Assembly (NCBI GenBank): GCA_025937895.1
Contig: JAICQL010000004.1
Location: 33,699 to 97,698 of the forward strand
From: Polyangiaceae bacterium
GTDB taxonomy: Bacteria > Myxococcota_A > Polyangia > Polyangiales > Polyangiaceae
Reading direction: 5' to 3'
Length of the DNA: 64,000 nt
A program made the translations under genes and the position numbers. Positions 19,046 to 28,099 of this stretch are shown here, in pieces. Under the pieces are notes generated by a model. That model made no database searches. It was given only the letters and a program-made list of their open reading frames with translations, and was not told the origin of the DNA. How positions within the stretch are numbered: position 1 is the stretch's first letter; every line of letters starts with the position of its first letter.

Positions 19046-19310
19046 CAGGGCCTCACGAGATGGAAGATCCAGGAGACGCGCAGCGCAGCTCGCGGTCGCT
19101 CTCCCCTCAAAGAGCGAACGGTTAGCATGGCGTCGCAGACGTCGCCACCTTGGCCCAGAAGACGAGGCTCGAGTGTTTCGGCTCGCCACGTTCACGCGTA
19201 CTTGCGCGTGCGTGGTTACCGATGTGCCGGCTCCGGCCGGGCCCGCGGGACCAGACGGCCAACGCCGTCCCCGTCCCGCGCGCCAGGCTCGGCGGACACT
19301 GAGGCTGCGC

Positions 19311-20957
19311 TCAGCGGTTGCGCCCGGCGCCCGCCTCGTAAGCTCGCGGCCGGTAATCGAAGTAGTCGAAGTCTGCCGGCAGGGCGGCGCCCGACAGATC
19401 CTGGCAGGCCATGCCCACGAAGGCGCCCGTGAAGTTGGGCGCGCCGATCTCGGTCGCTTCATCCGACAGGATGCTCGCGTCGAACTGCTGCGGCAGCCAG
19501 ACGAGCGGGCCATCGCCGACGCGGTAGCCAAAGTGCAGCCGCTCGAAGTCTACCTCCACCCGCAGCTCGATCGGAGCGCCGCTCGCGATCGGAATCGGCT
19601 CCGACTGCGCGAAGGTGCGGACCTGATCCGGCAGGCGCGTCATCACCCGCAGGTACTTGCCGAGCTGCTCGTCGTGCGAGACGAACAGGTAGTGATATTT
19701 CGAGGTGTTGTAGTAGCAGATGAGCCCGGCCAGCTGCTGGTAGTGGCGCGGCTCGAAGTGCATCGACGTTGCCGCGCCGTAGCAGTGGGAGTCTTGCCGG
19801 CGGGCCACCAGCGCTTGCCGGAACACGCTGCCCAGTGACTCGCGCCCGAACAACCGCAGGTGGCCCGGGCGGTCCTTCAAGCTGAACAGCTCCTCCGGCC
19901 AGGGTGAGCGCAGCCACTGGAAGGCGGGCGGCAACGTCTGGCTGTCGAAGTGCTCGCGCACGGGCTCTGCCGGCGGCGGCTTCTGCGCGGGCAGCTCCGG
20001 TGCAGCAAACTCCGCCATGGGCAGGCCCTGGCCGTCGAGCGTGCGCAGCCAGCCGTCATCGCACCAGCGCATGGGCTGCATCGCCGTCTCGCGCCCCAGG
20101 GTGCAGCGGCCGCGGTTGGGGATGGGGCGGCCGCACAGGTACACCATGTACGTCTCGCCCGCCGGGGTCTCGACCAGATCGGCGTGCCCGGCGCGCTGCA
20201 ACGCCGCATCGGGGCGATGCCGAGCCGAGAGGATGTACTTGTCCGGATGCAGCTCGTACGGACCGGTCAGGTTGCGCGAGCGCGCCATCGTCACCGCGTG
20301 GCCGAAGCCGGTGCCGCCCTCCGCCGTGATCAGGTAGTAGTAGCCGCCGCGCCGATACAGGTGCGGCGCCTCGGTGAAGCCGATCTCGGTGCCGGTGAAG
20401 ATGACCTTGCGCTCGCCGATCAGCCGGCGCTCGCTCTCGGAGAACTCCTGCAGCGCGATGCCGCCGAACGGGTTCTTGCCGGCGCGATGATCCCACAGCA
20501 TGTTCACGACGTACTTCCGGCCGTCGTCGTCGTGGAACAGCGAGGGATCAAAGCCGCTGCCGTTCAGGTAGATGGGGTCAGACCAGGGGCCGTCGATGCT
20601 GGTGCTGGTCACCACGTAGTTGTGCATGTCCCGGAAGGCCACGTTGCCATCCACGGCGCGGCCGTAGCGCTTCATGTCGGTGTAGACGAGGTAGAACTTG
20701 CCCTTGTCGTGGGTCAGGCACGGGGCCCAGATGCCGCAGGAGTCCGGATCGCCCAGCATGTTCAGCTGGCTGGCGCGGCTCAGCGGGCGGCTCACCAGGC
20801 GCCAGTGCACCAGGTCGCGAGAGTGGTGGATCTGCACCCCGGGGTACCACTCGAAGGTGGACGTGGCGATGTAGTAGTCCTCGCCCGCTCGTACGATGGA
20901 GGGGTCGGGGTTGAATCCCGGCAGGATGGGGTTGGTAACGGTGGCGCGCTGGCTCAT
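19311..20957 (-). CDS. xynB: GH43 beta-xylosidase / alpha-arabinofuranosidase
   Basis: 548 residues, no signal peptide, so cytoplasmic. The five-bladed propeller opens with NPILPGFNPDPS (general base Asp18), has the modulating Asp137 in GSGFDPSLF and the acid Glu196 in FTEAPHLY. A C-terminal beta-sandwich (about 350-548) completes the XynB-type two-domain enzyme. Such enzymes split xylo-oligosaccharides after import. It stands alone, divergent from the kinase gene. Gene symbol by family resemblance; arabinofuranosidase activity cannot be excluded. Confidence 0.88.
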   Translation of the reverse strand: MSQRATVTNPILPGFNPDPSIVRAGEDYYIATSTFEWYPGVQIHHSRDLVHWRLVSRPLSRASQLNMLGDPDSCGIWAPCLTHDKGKFYLVYTDMKRYGRAVDGNVAFRDMHNYVVTSTSIDGPWSDPIYLNGSGFDPSLFHDDDGRKYVVNMLWDHRAGKNPFGGIALQEFSESERRLIGERKVIFTGTEIGFTEAPHLYRRGGYYYLITAEGGTGFGHAVTMARSRNLTGPYELHPDKYILSARHRPDAALQRAGHADLVETPAGETYMVYLCGRPIPNRGRCTLGRETAMQPMRWCDDGWLRTLDGQGLPMAEFAAPELPAQKPPPAEPVREHFDSQTLPPAFQWLRSPWPEELFSLKDRPGHLRLFGRESLGSVFRQALVARRQDSHCYGAATSMHFEPRHYQQLAGLICYYNTSKYHYLFVSHDEQLGKYLRVMTRLPDQVRTFAQSEPIPIASGAPIELRVEVDFERLHFGYRVGDGPLVWLPQQFDASILSDEATEIGAPNFTGAFVGMACQDLSGAALPADFDYFDYRPRAYEAGAGRNR

Positions 20958-21096
20958 TACCGGGGAGTCTTAGGCGATTTTCCTTGCCGTTCGGACAGAA
21001 TCTGCGGCCCCGGCGGCCCAAATCCGGCTTGCTCGCTGGCTTTCCGACCCGCCATCGCCTCGATTCCGTCGAGTCGAGGCGCTATCCTGGGCCGCA

Positions 21097-22938
21097 ATGG
21101 GCGGCGAGCGCGACACCTGGCACCACTGTCCCTCCTGCAACGCTGCGATCCCGGGCAACGGCGCTCGCTGTCCCACTTGCGGGCGTCCGGTTCCCGCGTC
21201 ATCCTGCGCAACATCCCGGGCAACATCTCGGGCAATGGCGCATAATCCTGCCGTTTTGCACACCGCCGCTGCCGGCGGCGCGAGCGCTCCCAGCGGAGGG
21301 CCGCCCAGCTCCGAGGCGGAGCCGGAGATCGGCTCCACGCGCAGCGGCTTGCCACCGATGCGGCTCGCACGCGGCACGCGCGTGTCGGTGTACCGGATCG
21401 AGTCCGTGCTGGGGGAGGGCGGGATGGGCGTGGTGTATCGCGCCTGGGACGAGGTGGTGGGGCGACCGGTGGCCATCAAGTGTCTGCACACCAACCTCGC
21501 CGGTGATCCAGACATTCGCCGCCGCTTCGCGCGCGAGGCGCGCGTGCTGCGCTCGTATCAGCACGCGAACGTGATCCAGGTCTACGACTTCGTCGAGTTC
21601 GACTACCTGCTCGGCATCGTGATGGAGCTCGTGGACGGGCCGACCCTGGTGCAGTACCTGAGCAAGTGGCGCGGCCGCATGCCGCTGGGCGAGGTGCGGC
21701 AGCTGTTCTCCGGCGTGCTCCAGGCCATCGGCGAGGGGCACAACCAGGGCATCGTGCATCGCGACCTGAAGCCGGACAACATCCTGGTCAGCGGGGAGGG
21801 GGATCTGCGCCACCCCAAGGTGGTGGACTTCGGCATCGCCAAGATCCTGGAGGGCACCACGTACACGATGAGCGGCGCGTTCCTCGGCACCTGCTGCTAC
21901 ATGTCCCCCGAGCAGGTACAGCATCCCGCGGCTGCGGATCACCGCGCGGACATCTACTCGCTGGGGGTCACCCTGTACCAGATGTGCACCGGGCGGGTGC
22001 CGTTCGAGGGCAATCATTTCTCGGTGATGATGGCGCACGTGCAGCAAGCGCCGCGCCCGCCGCGCGAGCTGCGCCCCGACATCCCCGAGCCGCTGGAGCG
22101 GCTGATCCTCGACTCGCTGGCGAAGGACCCCGCTCAGCGCCCGGCCACCTGTGAGCTGTTTCACCAGCGTCTGGAGGAGGCGCTGCAGAGCATCCCGCGG
22201 GGCCCTTCGCGCGCGCAGATCGCCTCCTTGCCACCGGTGGTGAAGGCAGAGGCCGGGGTGGAGATGATCCTGGTGCCCGCGGGCAGCTTTCAGATGGGGC
22301 GCGAGCGTCGCAGCGTGTACCTCGACGCGTTCTACATGGACGTCACCCCGGTCACCAACCGAGACTACTTCACCTTCGTCGAGACCACCGGCTATCGCCC
22401 CACGGACGAGGGCTCGGGCAGGTTCTTGAGCCACCTGCACCAGCGCAAGCTCCCGAAGGGCAAGGAGAACCATCCGGTGGTGTTCGTGTCCTGGCGGGAC
22501 GCCAACGCCTACGCCGCGTGGGCCGGCAAGCGCTTGCCCACGGAGGCCGAGTGGGAGAAGGCGGCGCGCGGCTCGGACGGCCGCAAGTACCCCTGGGGTC
22601 GGGCAGAGCCCACGCCGCTCACGGCCAACTACGGCAAGATGCACGGCGATACCATCCCGGTGGGCTCGCTGCCGGAGGGCGCATCGCCGTACGGCATCCT
22701 GGATCTGGCCGGCAACGTCTGGGAGTGGTGCGCCGACTACGACGACCCGAGCTTCTACACCGATGGCCCGCCCAACAATCCGCGCAACACCCGCGGCGGC
22801 AACAAGGCGCGGCTGGTCATGCGCGGCGGCTCCTACATGTACGGCCCCGGCTCCTTGCGTACCTTCAGCCGGACCAGCTTCGAGGCCCACTACCGCTTCG
22901 GCGACGGCGGGTTTCGCTGTGTGCGCTCGGTGGAATAG
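21097..22938 (+). CDS. Ser/Thr protein kinase fused to a formylglycine-generating-enzyme-like domain
   Basis: 613 residues. An N-terminal zinc ribbon (CPSC 11-14, CPTC 25-28) is followed by a complete Hanks-type kinase: glycine loop LGEGGMGVVYRA, Lys128, HRDLKPDN with Asp223 and Asn228, and DFG at 244-246. From about residue 387 to the end is a FGE/SUMF1-like domain (ILVPAGSFQMG, KRLPTEAEWEKAARG, NVWEWCADYD, VMRGGSYM, GFRC). No transmembrane helix is apparent. The Cys pair that makes true FGEs oxidise sulfatase cysteines is replaced by non-Cys residues, so this domain is more likely structural or ligand-binding. Fusions of this type are typical of Myxococcota signalling proteins. Confidence 0.9.
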   Translation: MGGERDTWHHCPSCNAAIPGNGARCPTCGRPVPASSCATSRATSRAMAHNPAVLHTAAAGGASAPSGGPPSSEAEPEIGSTRSGLPPMRLARGTRVSVYRIESVLGEGGMGVVYRAWDEVVGRPVAIKCLHTNLAGDPDIRRRFAREARVLRSYQHANVIQVYDFVEFDYLLGIVMELVDGPTLVQYLSKWRGRMPLGEVRQLFSGVLQAIGEGHNQGIVHRDLKPDNILVSGEGDLRHPKVVDFGIAKILEGTTYTMSGAFLGTCCYMSPEQVQHPAAADHRADIYSLGVTLYQMCTGRVPFEGNHFSVMMAHVQQAPRPPRELRPDIPEPLERLILDSLAKDPAQRPATCELFHQRLEEALQSIPRGPSRAQIASLPPVVKAEAGVEMILVPAGSFQMGRERRSVYLDAFYMDVTPVTNRDYFTFVETTGYRPTDEGSGRFLSHLHQRKLPKGKENHPVVFVSWRDANAYAAWAGKRLPTEAEWEKAARGSDGRKYPWGRAEPTPLTANYGKMHGDTIPVGSLPEGASPYGILDLAGNVWEWCADYDDPSFYTDGPPNNPRNTRGGNKARLVMRGGSYMYGPGSLRTFSRTSFEAHYRFGDGGFRCVRSVE

Positions 22939-22986
22939 AGCCTCTCGGCTTGCCAGCCCGCCGCTTGCCTCCTAAAACGTGCGGCC

Positions 22987-24585
22987 ATGAATCAGAAGCC
23001 GGCCAAGGCCAGCACGTCGAAGGACGGCGCCTCGAAGGACAGCTCCCAGAAGAGCGGCAAGCAAGTCGCGCCGATCACCACGCGCGCGCAGGACTACGCG
23101 CAGTGGTACATCGACATCGTGCGCAAGGCGGAGCTGGCCGACCACTCCGGCGTGCGCGGCTGCATGGTGATCCGCCCGCACGGCTACACCATCTGGGAGA
23201 AGATGCAGCGCGAGCTGGATGATCGCTTCAAGGCGACGGGGCACGTGAACGCTTACTTCCCCATGTTCATCCCGCTCAGCCTGCTGGCACAGGAGGAGAA
23301 GCACGCCGCGGGCTTCGCCAAGGAGTGCGCCGTGGTCACGCACCACCGGCTGAAGGCCATCGACGGCGAGGTGAAGGTGGATCCCGAGGCAGAGCTGGAA
23401 GAGCCGCTGGTGATCCGCCCGACGAGCGAGACGGTGATCTGGCACCAGTACAAGAACTGGATCCAGAGCTACCGGGATCTACCGCTCCTGATCAACCAGT
23501 GGGCAAACGTGTGTCGCTGGGAGATGCGCACCCGGCTGTTCCTGCGCACGGCGGAGTTCTTGTGGCAAGAGGGCCACACCGCGCACGCCAGCGAGGCAGA
23601 GGCGCGGGAGGAGACGGCGCGCATGCTCGACGTGTACGCGGACTTTGCCGAGAACGTGATGGCCATGCCCGTCATCCGCGGCCACAAGACGCCGGGCGAG
23701 CGCTTCGCCGGCGCCATCGACACGCTCAGCATCGAGGCCATGATGCAGGACGGTAAGGCGCTGCAGTCGGGCACCAGCCACTACCTCGGGCAGAATTTCG
23801 CCAAGAGCGCCGACGTGCAGTTCCTGAACCAGGACGGCAAGCTCGAGTACGTGTACGCCACCAGCTGGGGTGTCTCCACCCGCCTGATCGGCGCGCTGAT
23901 CATGACCCACTCGGACGACGTAGGGCTCGTGTGTCCGCCCAAGCTCGCGCCGATCCATGTGGTGATCGTGCCCATTTTCCGCTCGGACGAGGAGCGCGCC
24001 AAGGTGCTGGAAGAGGCGCAGCGGGTGCGCCAGGCGCTGGTGGCTCAGGGCTGGACGGTGAAGCTGGACGATCGCGAGAACATGACCCCCGGCGCCAAGT
24101 ACTACGAGTGGGAGTTGAAGGGGGTGCCGCTGCGGGTCGAGATCGGGCCGAAGGACATCGAGAAGCAGAGCCTGTGCATCGTGCGGCGCTTCGTGCTGGC
24201 TGCGCCGGGTGAGGACGAGGCGGCGCTGCGCCAGAAGAAGAAGCAGTTCTTCCCGCGGGAGGAGGCGCTCGCCAAGGTCCCGGAGCTGCTGGCGCAGATG
24301 CAGCGCGAGCTGTTCGAGCGCGCGCTGCGCCTGCGTGAGGAGAAGAGCCGGGTCATCGATACCATCGAGGAGTACGAGCAGTTCTTCGCCCAGGGCGGCG
24401 GCTTCGCCTGGGTGCACTGGGCCGGTGACGCCGAGCAGGAAGACGAGCTGGCGCGACGCTTCGAGACCAGCATCCGCTGCATCCCGTTCGCGAATCAGCT
24501 CCCGGAGGCCGCACGCGGCGAGGGCAAGTGCATCCTCACGGGCAAGCCGTCTGCGCAGCGCGTGGTGATGGCGCGCGCGTATTGA
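22987..24585 (+). CDS. proS: prolyl-tRNA synthetase, archaeal/eukaryal-like type
   Basis: 532 residues. Class II synthetase charging tRNA-Pro. Seen are motif 2 (NQWANVCRWEMRTRLFLRTA followed by EFLWQEGHTAH), motif 3 (STRLIGALIMTHSDD) and the anticodon-binding domain (PIHVVIVPI...). The C-terminal extension ending in a terminal Tyr (VVMARAY) is a hallmark of the ProS type 3 group, which lacks the INS editing domain of E. coli-type ProS. The first 30 residues are Lys/Ser-rich and probably disordered. It starts 48 bp after the kinase gene. Confidence 0.95.
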   Translation: MNQKPAKASTSKDGASKDSSQKSGKQVAPITTRAQDYAQWYIDIVRKAELADHSGVRGCMVIRPHGYTIWEKMQRELDDRFKATGHVNAYFPMFIPLSLLAQEEKHAAGFAKECAVVTHHRLKAIDGEVKVDPEAELEEPLVIRPTSETVIWHQYKNWIQSYRDLPLLINQWANVCRWEMRTRLFLRTAEFLWQEGHTAHASEAEAREETARMLDVYADFAENVMAMPVIRGHKTPGERFAGAIDTLSIEAMMQDGKALQSGTSHYLGQNFAKSADVQFLNQDGKLEYVYATSWGVSTRLIGALIMTHSDDVGLVCPPKLAPIHVVIVPIFRSDEERAKVLEEAQRVRQALVAQGWTVKLDDRENMTPGAKYYEWELKGVPLRVEIGPKDIEKQSLCIVRRFVLAAPGEDEAALRQKKKQFFPREEALAKVPELLAQMQRELFERALRLREEKSRVIDTIEEYEQFFAQGGGFAWVHWAGDAEQEDELARRFETSIRCIPFANQLPEAARGEGKCILTGKPSAQRVVMARAY

Positions 24586-24589
24586 TCGG

Positions 24590-24621
24590 GCGCTGGAGAG
24601 TCAGAGCGCTGGAGAGTCAGG
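24590..24621. repeat. 16-bp direct repeat at a convergent gene junction
   Basis: Two adjacent copies of GCGCTGGAGAGTCAGA/G fill the 31-bp gap between proS and mepA and run into the mepA stop codon. Confidence 0.75.
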
Positions 24622-25510
24622 GCGCCGGCGGAGTGAGCGCAGCCTCCCGCCCGGCGCCCTCCTTGCCCGGGCTCCACTCCGCCACCTTCTTGCAGCTGTC
24701 GGGCAGCTTGGGCTGGGCGCCGACCCTCTTCTGGTACGACTCCACGCCCTTGTTGCGGTCCTTCACCGCCTCGGGGCTGAGCCACCAGTCCACCTCGTCA
24801 CAGCCATCGCCCGCGGGCAGCGGCGGCTGTGCCTGACACTCGGGGCTGTCTGCCGGACAGGCCAGGCGCACGTGAAAGTGCTCGTTATGGCCCCACCAGG
24901 GCCGCAGCTTGCTCAGCCAGGAGCGATCTCCCTGGGCGCTCTGGCACAGCTCCCGCTTGATCAGGGCGTTGATGAAGATGCGCGCCACGCGCGGATCTTT
25001 CGCTGCCAGCTCCAGCATCACGGGCACCCGCTGGCTCCAGTAGGGGCTCGTCTTCTGCGCCTCGAGATCGACCACGGAGTGCTGCTGCGCTCCGGGAGTA
25101 CCGGCCTCGAACCACAGGTCCACGTCCAGGCCTGACTGGTGGCTCGCGTGCCCGTTCGGTGCGGGGCCGCCGCGGGCCTGCCCCAGATCGCCCACGGCGA
25201 GCGGGCCCAGCTTCTTCTGTTCCAGCCCGACACCGAGCTTCACGACGAAATCGATCAGCGCCGGGTGACCAAAGGTGCGGCGGCGTTCGGGCCGCATCAC
25301 CAGGTAGCGGCCGCCCTCTGCAGGCGAGGGCAGCTCCTTGGCGCCTTGCACGCAACCGCCCGAATACGAGCCGATCGACAGCGGCGCGCCGCGCGCCGGC
25401 GACTTCACCTTGCTCCAGATGCTCTCGGCACCCGTGGCCGCGGGGGCCAGGAAAAGAGCCGTAGCCACGCCGGCAGCAGCCAGCCCCGTTCCGATCCAAT
25501 CCCGGCGCAT
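24617..25510 (-). CDS. mepA: penicillin-insensitive murein endopeptidase MepA
   Basis: 297 residues with an N-terminal signal peptide (ending near ATGA-ES), hence periplasmic. MepA is a LAS-type zinc metallopeptidase that cuts D-Ala-mesoDAP cross-links of peptidoglycan. Conserved ligands are visible: His124 and Asp131 in HASHQSGLDVD with the family spacing, and the WWGHNEHFHVRL motif. Multiple Cys residues (GGC, ELCQ, RLACP, PEC, DGCDE) fit the disulfides of the family. It converges with proS. Confidence 0.93.
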   Translation of the reverse strand: MRRDWIGTGLAAAGVATALFLAPAATGAESIWSKVKSPARGAPLSIGSYSGGCVQGAKELPSPAEGGRYLVMRPERRRTFGHPALIDFVVKLGVGLEQKKLGPLAVGDLGQARGGPAPNGHASHQSGLDVDLWFEAGTPGAQQHSVVDLEAQKTSPYWSQRVPVMLELAAKDPRVARIFINALIKRELCQSAQGDRSWLSKLRPWWGHNEHFHVRLACPADSPECQAQPPLPAGDGCDEVDWWLSPEAVKDRNKGVESYQKRVGAQPKLPDSCKKVAEWSPGKEGAGREAALTPPAP

Positions 25511-25820
25511 TTACGCAGCTTAGCCCGGGCAGGGGCCTCGGACCAGTTTGCCTCCGGCTCGACCAGTTGCTGCGACAGGGCAGGGCGGGTGGCGTGAACG
25601 GCGATGTAGGGTCCTCGTCGCACAGGTGTGAAGCGCCATGGCTGCCGCGGCGCTGGCACGAAGGCGTTCGGGATCGGCACGGTCGGAAGTAGCGGAGCGG
25701 CGCTGCCAGTGCTCTGCGAGCACGGTCGTGCGCTCCCGCTGGCCGAAAATCGCTGCTTCAGGGCTGCGCGGGCCGCGCGGGGCTTGAATTGTGCGGCCGC
25801 GTCGACCAGCGTGCGCCGCC
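25511..25820. other. 310-bp divergent intergenic region (mepA / serB)
   Basis: Lies between the start of mepA (minus) and serB (plus), so it should hold both promoters. I see no tRNA, repeat or convincing small gene; the short open frames inside have no family resemblance and biased composition. No confident promoter hexamers. Confidence 0.5.
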
Positions 25821-27029
25821 ATGAGCTCTGCTGAGAAGCGCGTGCTGGTGACGGTGGCCGGCAATGATGCGCCCGGAATCACTGCCAACCTGACCGGCTT
25901 GATCGCCGCCGGCGGCGGCCGCCTGTGCGACATCGAGCAGGTCGTGGTGCAGGGTCAGCTCACCCTGTGCTTCGTGGTCGCGGTCGAGGCAGAGCAAGGC
26001 CACGGATCGCCCCTGGTGAAAGACCTGCTCTTCGCCGCCAAGGAGCTGGGGCTCGCGCTCGATTTCGAGGTGCTGGACGACGCTCCGCCTCCCAGCCGCG
26101 AGGCCACGTCCCTGTACGCGGTCACCGTGATCGGCGACGCGGTGGACGCGCCGGCGGTGCACGCGCTGACCAGCGCGCTCGCTCGCCACGGCGCCAACAT
26201 CGAGACCATCAAGCGGCTGTCGGAGGTGACGCTCAGCTCGCTGGAGATCGTGGTGGCGGTGCCGCGCAACGAGGCGCTGGTGCTCGCGCTGCACAAGGAG
26301 CTGGTCAGCCTGGCGCTCGACCACAACGTCGACATTGCCTTCCAGCGCGAGCGGCTCACCCGCAGGAGCAAGCGCCTGGTGGTGATGGACATGGACTCGA
26401 CCTTGATCCGCATCGAGGTGATCGACGAGCTCGCGCGCGCGCACGGCGTGTACGAGCAGGTGGCGGCCATCACCAGCCGGGCCATGCTGGGCAACATGCC
26501 CTACGAGCAGAGCCTGACCGAGCGCGTGGCGCTGCTGGCGGGCATGCCCCTGAGCGAGGTGATGAAGGTGGCGGGCGATCCACCGCTGATGGACGGCGCG
26601 CCCGAGCTCTTGCGAGCCCTGCGCGCGCTGGGCCTGAAGACGGCGGTGATCTCCGGCGGCTTCTCCTTTGCGGCCGACGCGCTGCGCGCCCGCTTCGGCC
26701 TGGACTATGCGTACTCCAACACGCTCGAGGTCAAGCAAGGCGTGCTCACCGGGCGCGTGCTCGACCCCATCGTGGGGCCACAGCGCAAGGCAGACCTGCT
26801 GGACGCCCTTGCGCAGCGCGAGGGCATCCCCCTGGAGCAGACCGTGGCCGTCGGAGATGGCGCCAACGACCTGCTGATGATCGAGAAGGCCGGGCTCGGC
26901 ATCGCCTTCCACGCCAAGCCCAAGCTGCGCGCGGCCGCCGACACCAGCCTCACCCAGGGCGGCCTCGACCGCATCCTGTACCTGCTGGGCTTGCGCGCAC
27001 GGGACGTGAAAGAGCTCTTCGAAGACTGA
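25821..27029 (+). CDS. serB: phosphoserine phosphatase with N-terminal ACT-like domains
   Basis: About 402 residues. It dephosphorylates phosphoserine in the last step of serine biosynthesis. Two tandem ACT-like domains (about 5-82 and 95-165; VTVAGNDAPGITANLTGLIA opens the first) precede the HAD phosphatase core with Asp190 and Asp192 in DMDST, SGGFSF, and GDGANDLLMIEKAGLGIAFH. The two-ACT plus HAD layout is that of actinobacterial and proteobacterial SerB2-like enzymes, where ACT domains bind serine for feedback control. The ATG at 25821 is preferred; a GTG at 25791 is in frame. Confidence 0.93.
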   Translation: MSSAEKRVLVTVAGNDAPGITANLTGLIAAGGGRLCDIEQVVVQGQLTLCFVVAVEAEQGHGSPLVKDLLFAAKELGLALDFEVLDDAPPPSREATSLYAVTVIGDAVDAPAVHALTSALARHGANIETIKRLSEVTLSSLEIVVAVPRNEALVLALHKELVSLALDHNVDIAFQRERLTRRSKRLVVMDMDSTLIRIEVIDELARAHGVYEQVAAITSRAMLGNMPYEQSLTERVALLAGMPLSEVMKVAGDPPLMDGAPELLRALRALGLKTAVISGGFSFAADALRARFGLDYAYSNTLEVKQGVLTGRVLDPIVGPQRKADLLDALAQREGIPLEQTVAVGDGANDLLMIEKAGLGIAFHAKPKLRAAADTSLTQGGLDRILYLLGLRARDVKELFED

Positions 27030-27131
27030 AGAGCGACGCACCCGTCAACGATGACGACAACGCCGACGGCTTCGTGATCCCCCCGTGGTCGTGGCCGTGC
27101 ACGTCTCGCCGCGGGCCTAGCTCGCGCGCCA

Positions 27132-27875
27132 TCAGCGGTCGCACACCGGCGCCGCGAGCGGCGCATCGGTGGCGAGCTCGACGGTCATCGCCGGTGCACC
27201 GATGACCGCCGTGTCGAGGCTGATGTCGAGGACCAGCTCGCTGGGCAAGCGCGTGGTCTCGTTCCACGTCACGATGCCCTCGGCGCGCTGTGCGATGGCG
27301 CTGCTCGGGTAAAATACACCGAGCTCGCACTCGTTCGGGTTGGTGCCGACGGTGCCCGACTCCAGGCGCCAGCCCACCGGCACGCGCGCGCCGATGCCCT
27401 GGCGGCCATAGTCTCCGCAGTTGTCGAAGGTGAGCTGCACACAACGAGCCGGAGACGTCTGCGTCATCGTCACGAACACGCTGTCACAGTTCCGGCCGTA
27501 TGAGCCCTCGCTGTACGTGCACGCCGCAAACACCGCGGCTTGACTGGCGCCTCCTGCCGCTGGCTCGCCGCCGCTTGCCGGGTTGCCGGGTGTCGTTTCG
27601 GCATCGCCCGCTGGAGCCGCTGCTCGCGGCGCGCTCGGCATGTTTGTAGCGGGCGGGGTCGCCGCGGCAGGGCTCGTGGACGACGCCGCGCGTGTCTCGT
27701 CGCTCGCGGGCGTGCTGGTCATGGCCGGTGCCAGCGTCATTTCGGTCTGGCTATCGCCCGGCGAGCCGCTGTCGTTTTCACTGTCTCCCGAGCCACAGGC
27801 GAGCGCCAGCAGGTACACGCAGGCAAGTGCGGCGGGCGTTCGTGATGCTGAGCTCGAGCTCGCTGATGGAGTCAT
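27132..27875 (-). CDS. predicted lipoprotein, function unknown
   Basis: 247 residues. The signal sequence ends in the lipobox LALAC (Cys27). Residues 28-110 are a Ser/Thr/Pro/Ala/Gly-rich linker. The C-terminal 135 residues form a small domain with four or more Cys (ACTYSEGSYGRNCDSV, RCVQLTFDNC, ECELGVF, PVCDR), probably disulfide-bonded and beta-rich. No family recognised. This layout is common for exported surface proteins of Myxococcota. It converges with serB. Confidence 0.7.
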   Translation of the reverse strand: MTPSASSSSASRTPAALACVYLLALACGSGDSENDSGSPGDSQTEMTLAPAMTSTPASDETRAASSTSPAAATPPATNMPSAPRAAAPAGDAETTPGNPASGGEPAAGGASQAAVFAACTYSEGSYGRNCDSVFVTMTQTSPARCVQLTFDNCGDYGRQGIGARVPVGWRLESGTVGTNPNECELGVFYPSSAIAQRAEGIVTWNETTRLPSELVLDISLDTAVIGAPAMTVELATDAPLAAPVCDR

Positions 27876-28099
27876 GAGGAACCTCGCTCTACCCGTGCGG
27901 AAGCGGGCAGCGGGGCGAGGCTAGCGGAGGAACAGGGCAGCGACCAGGGAGCACTGCCCGCCAGTGCGCTCGGATGCAAAATGTTTGGTGCTGCGCGCCG
28001 GCCCGAAGAGCCCCGCTGCGTGGGGGCCGGCCTGACTCGTAGCGCCGGTGCCGAGCGGCTCCGTCCAGCGCTGAGCCCGCAGCTCGGCGCTGGCGGCCG

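Noticed and set aside
22258..22938. Active formylglycine-generating enzyme
   Set aside because: Both catalytic cysteines are missing at the aligned positions and no sulfatase gene is nearby.
25628..25834. Small 68-codon gene upstream of serB
   Set aside because: No ribosome site or family resemblance, and it overlaps the serB start region; likely chance.
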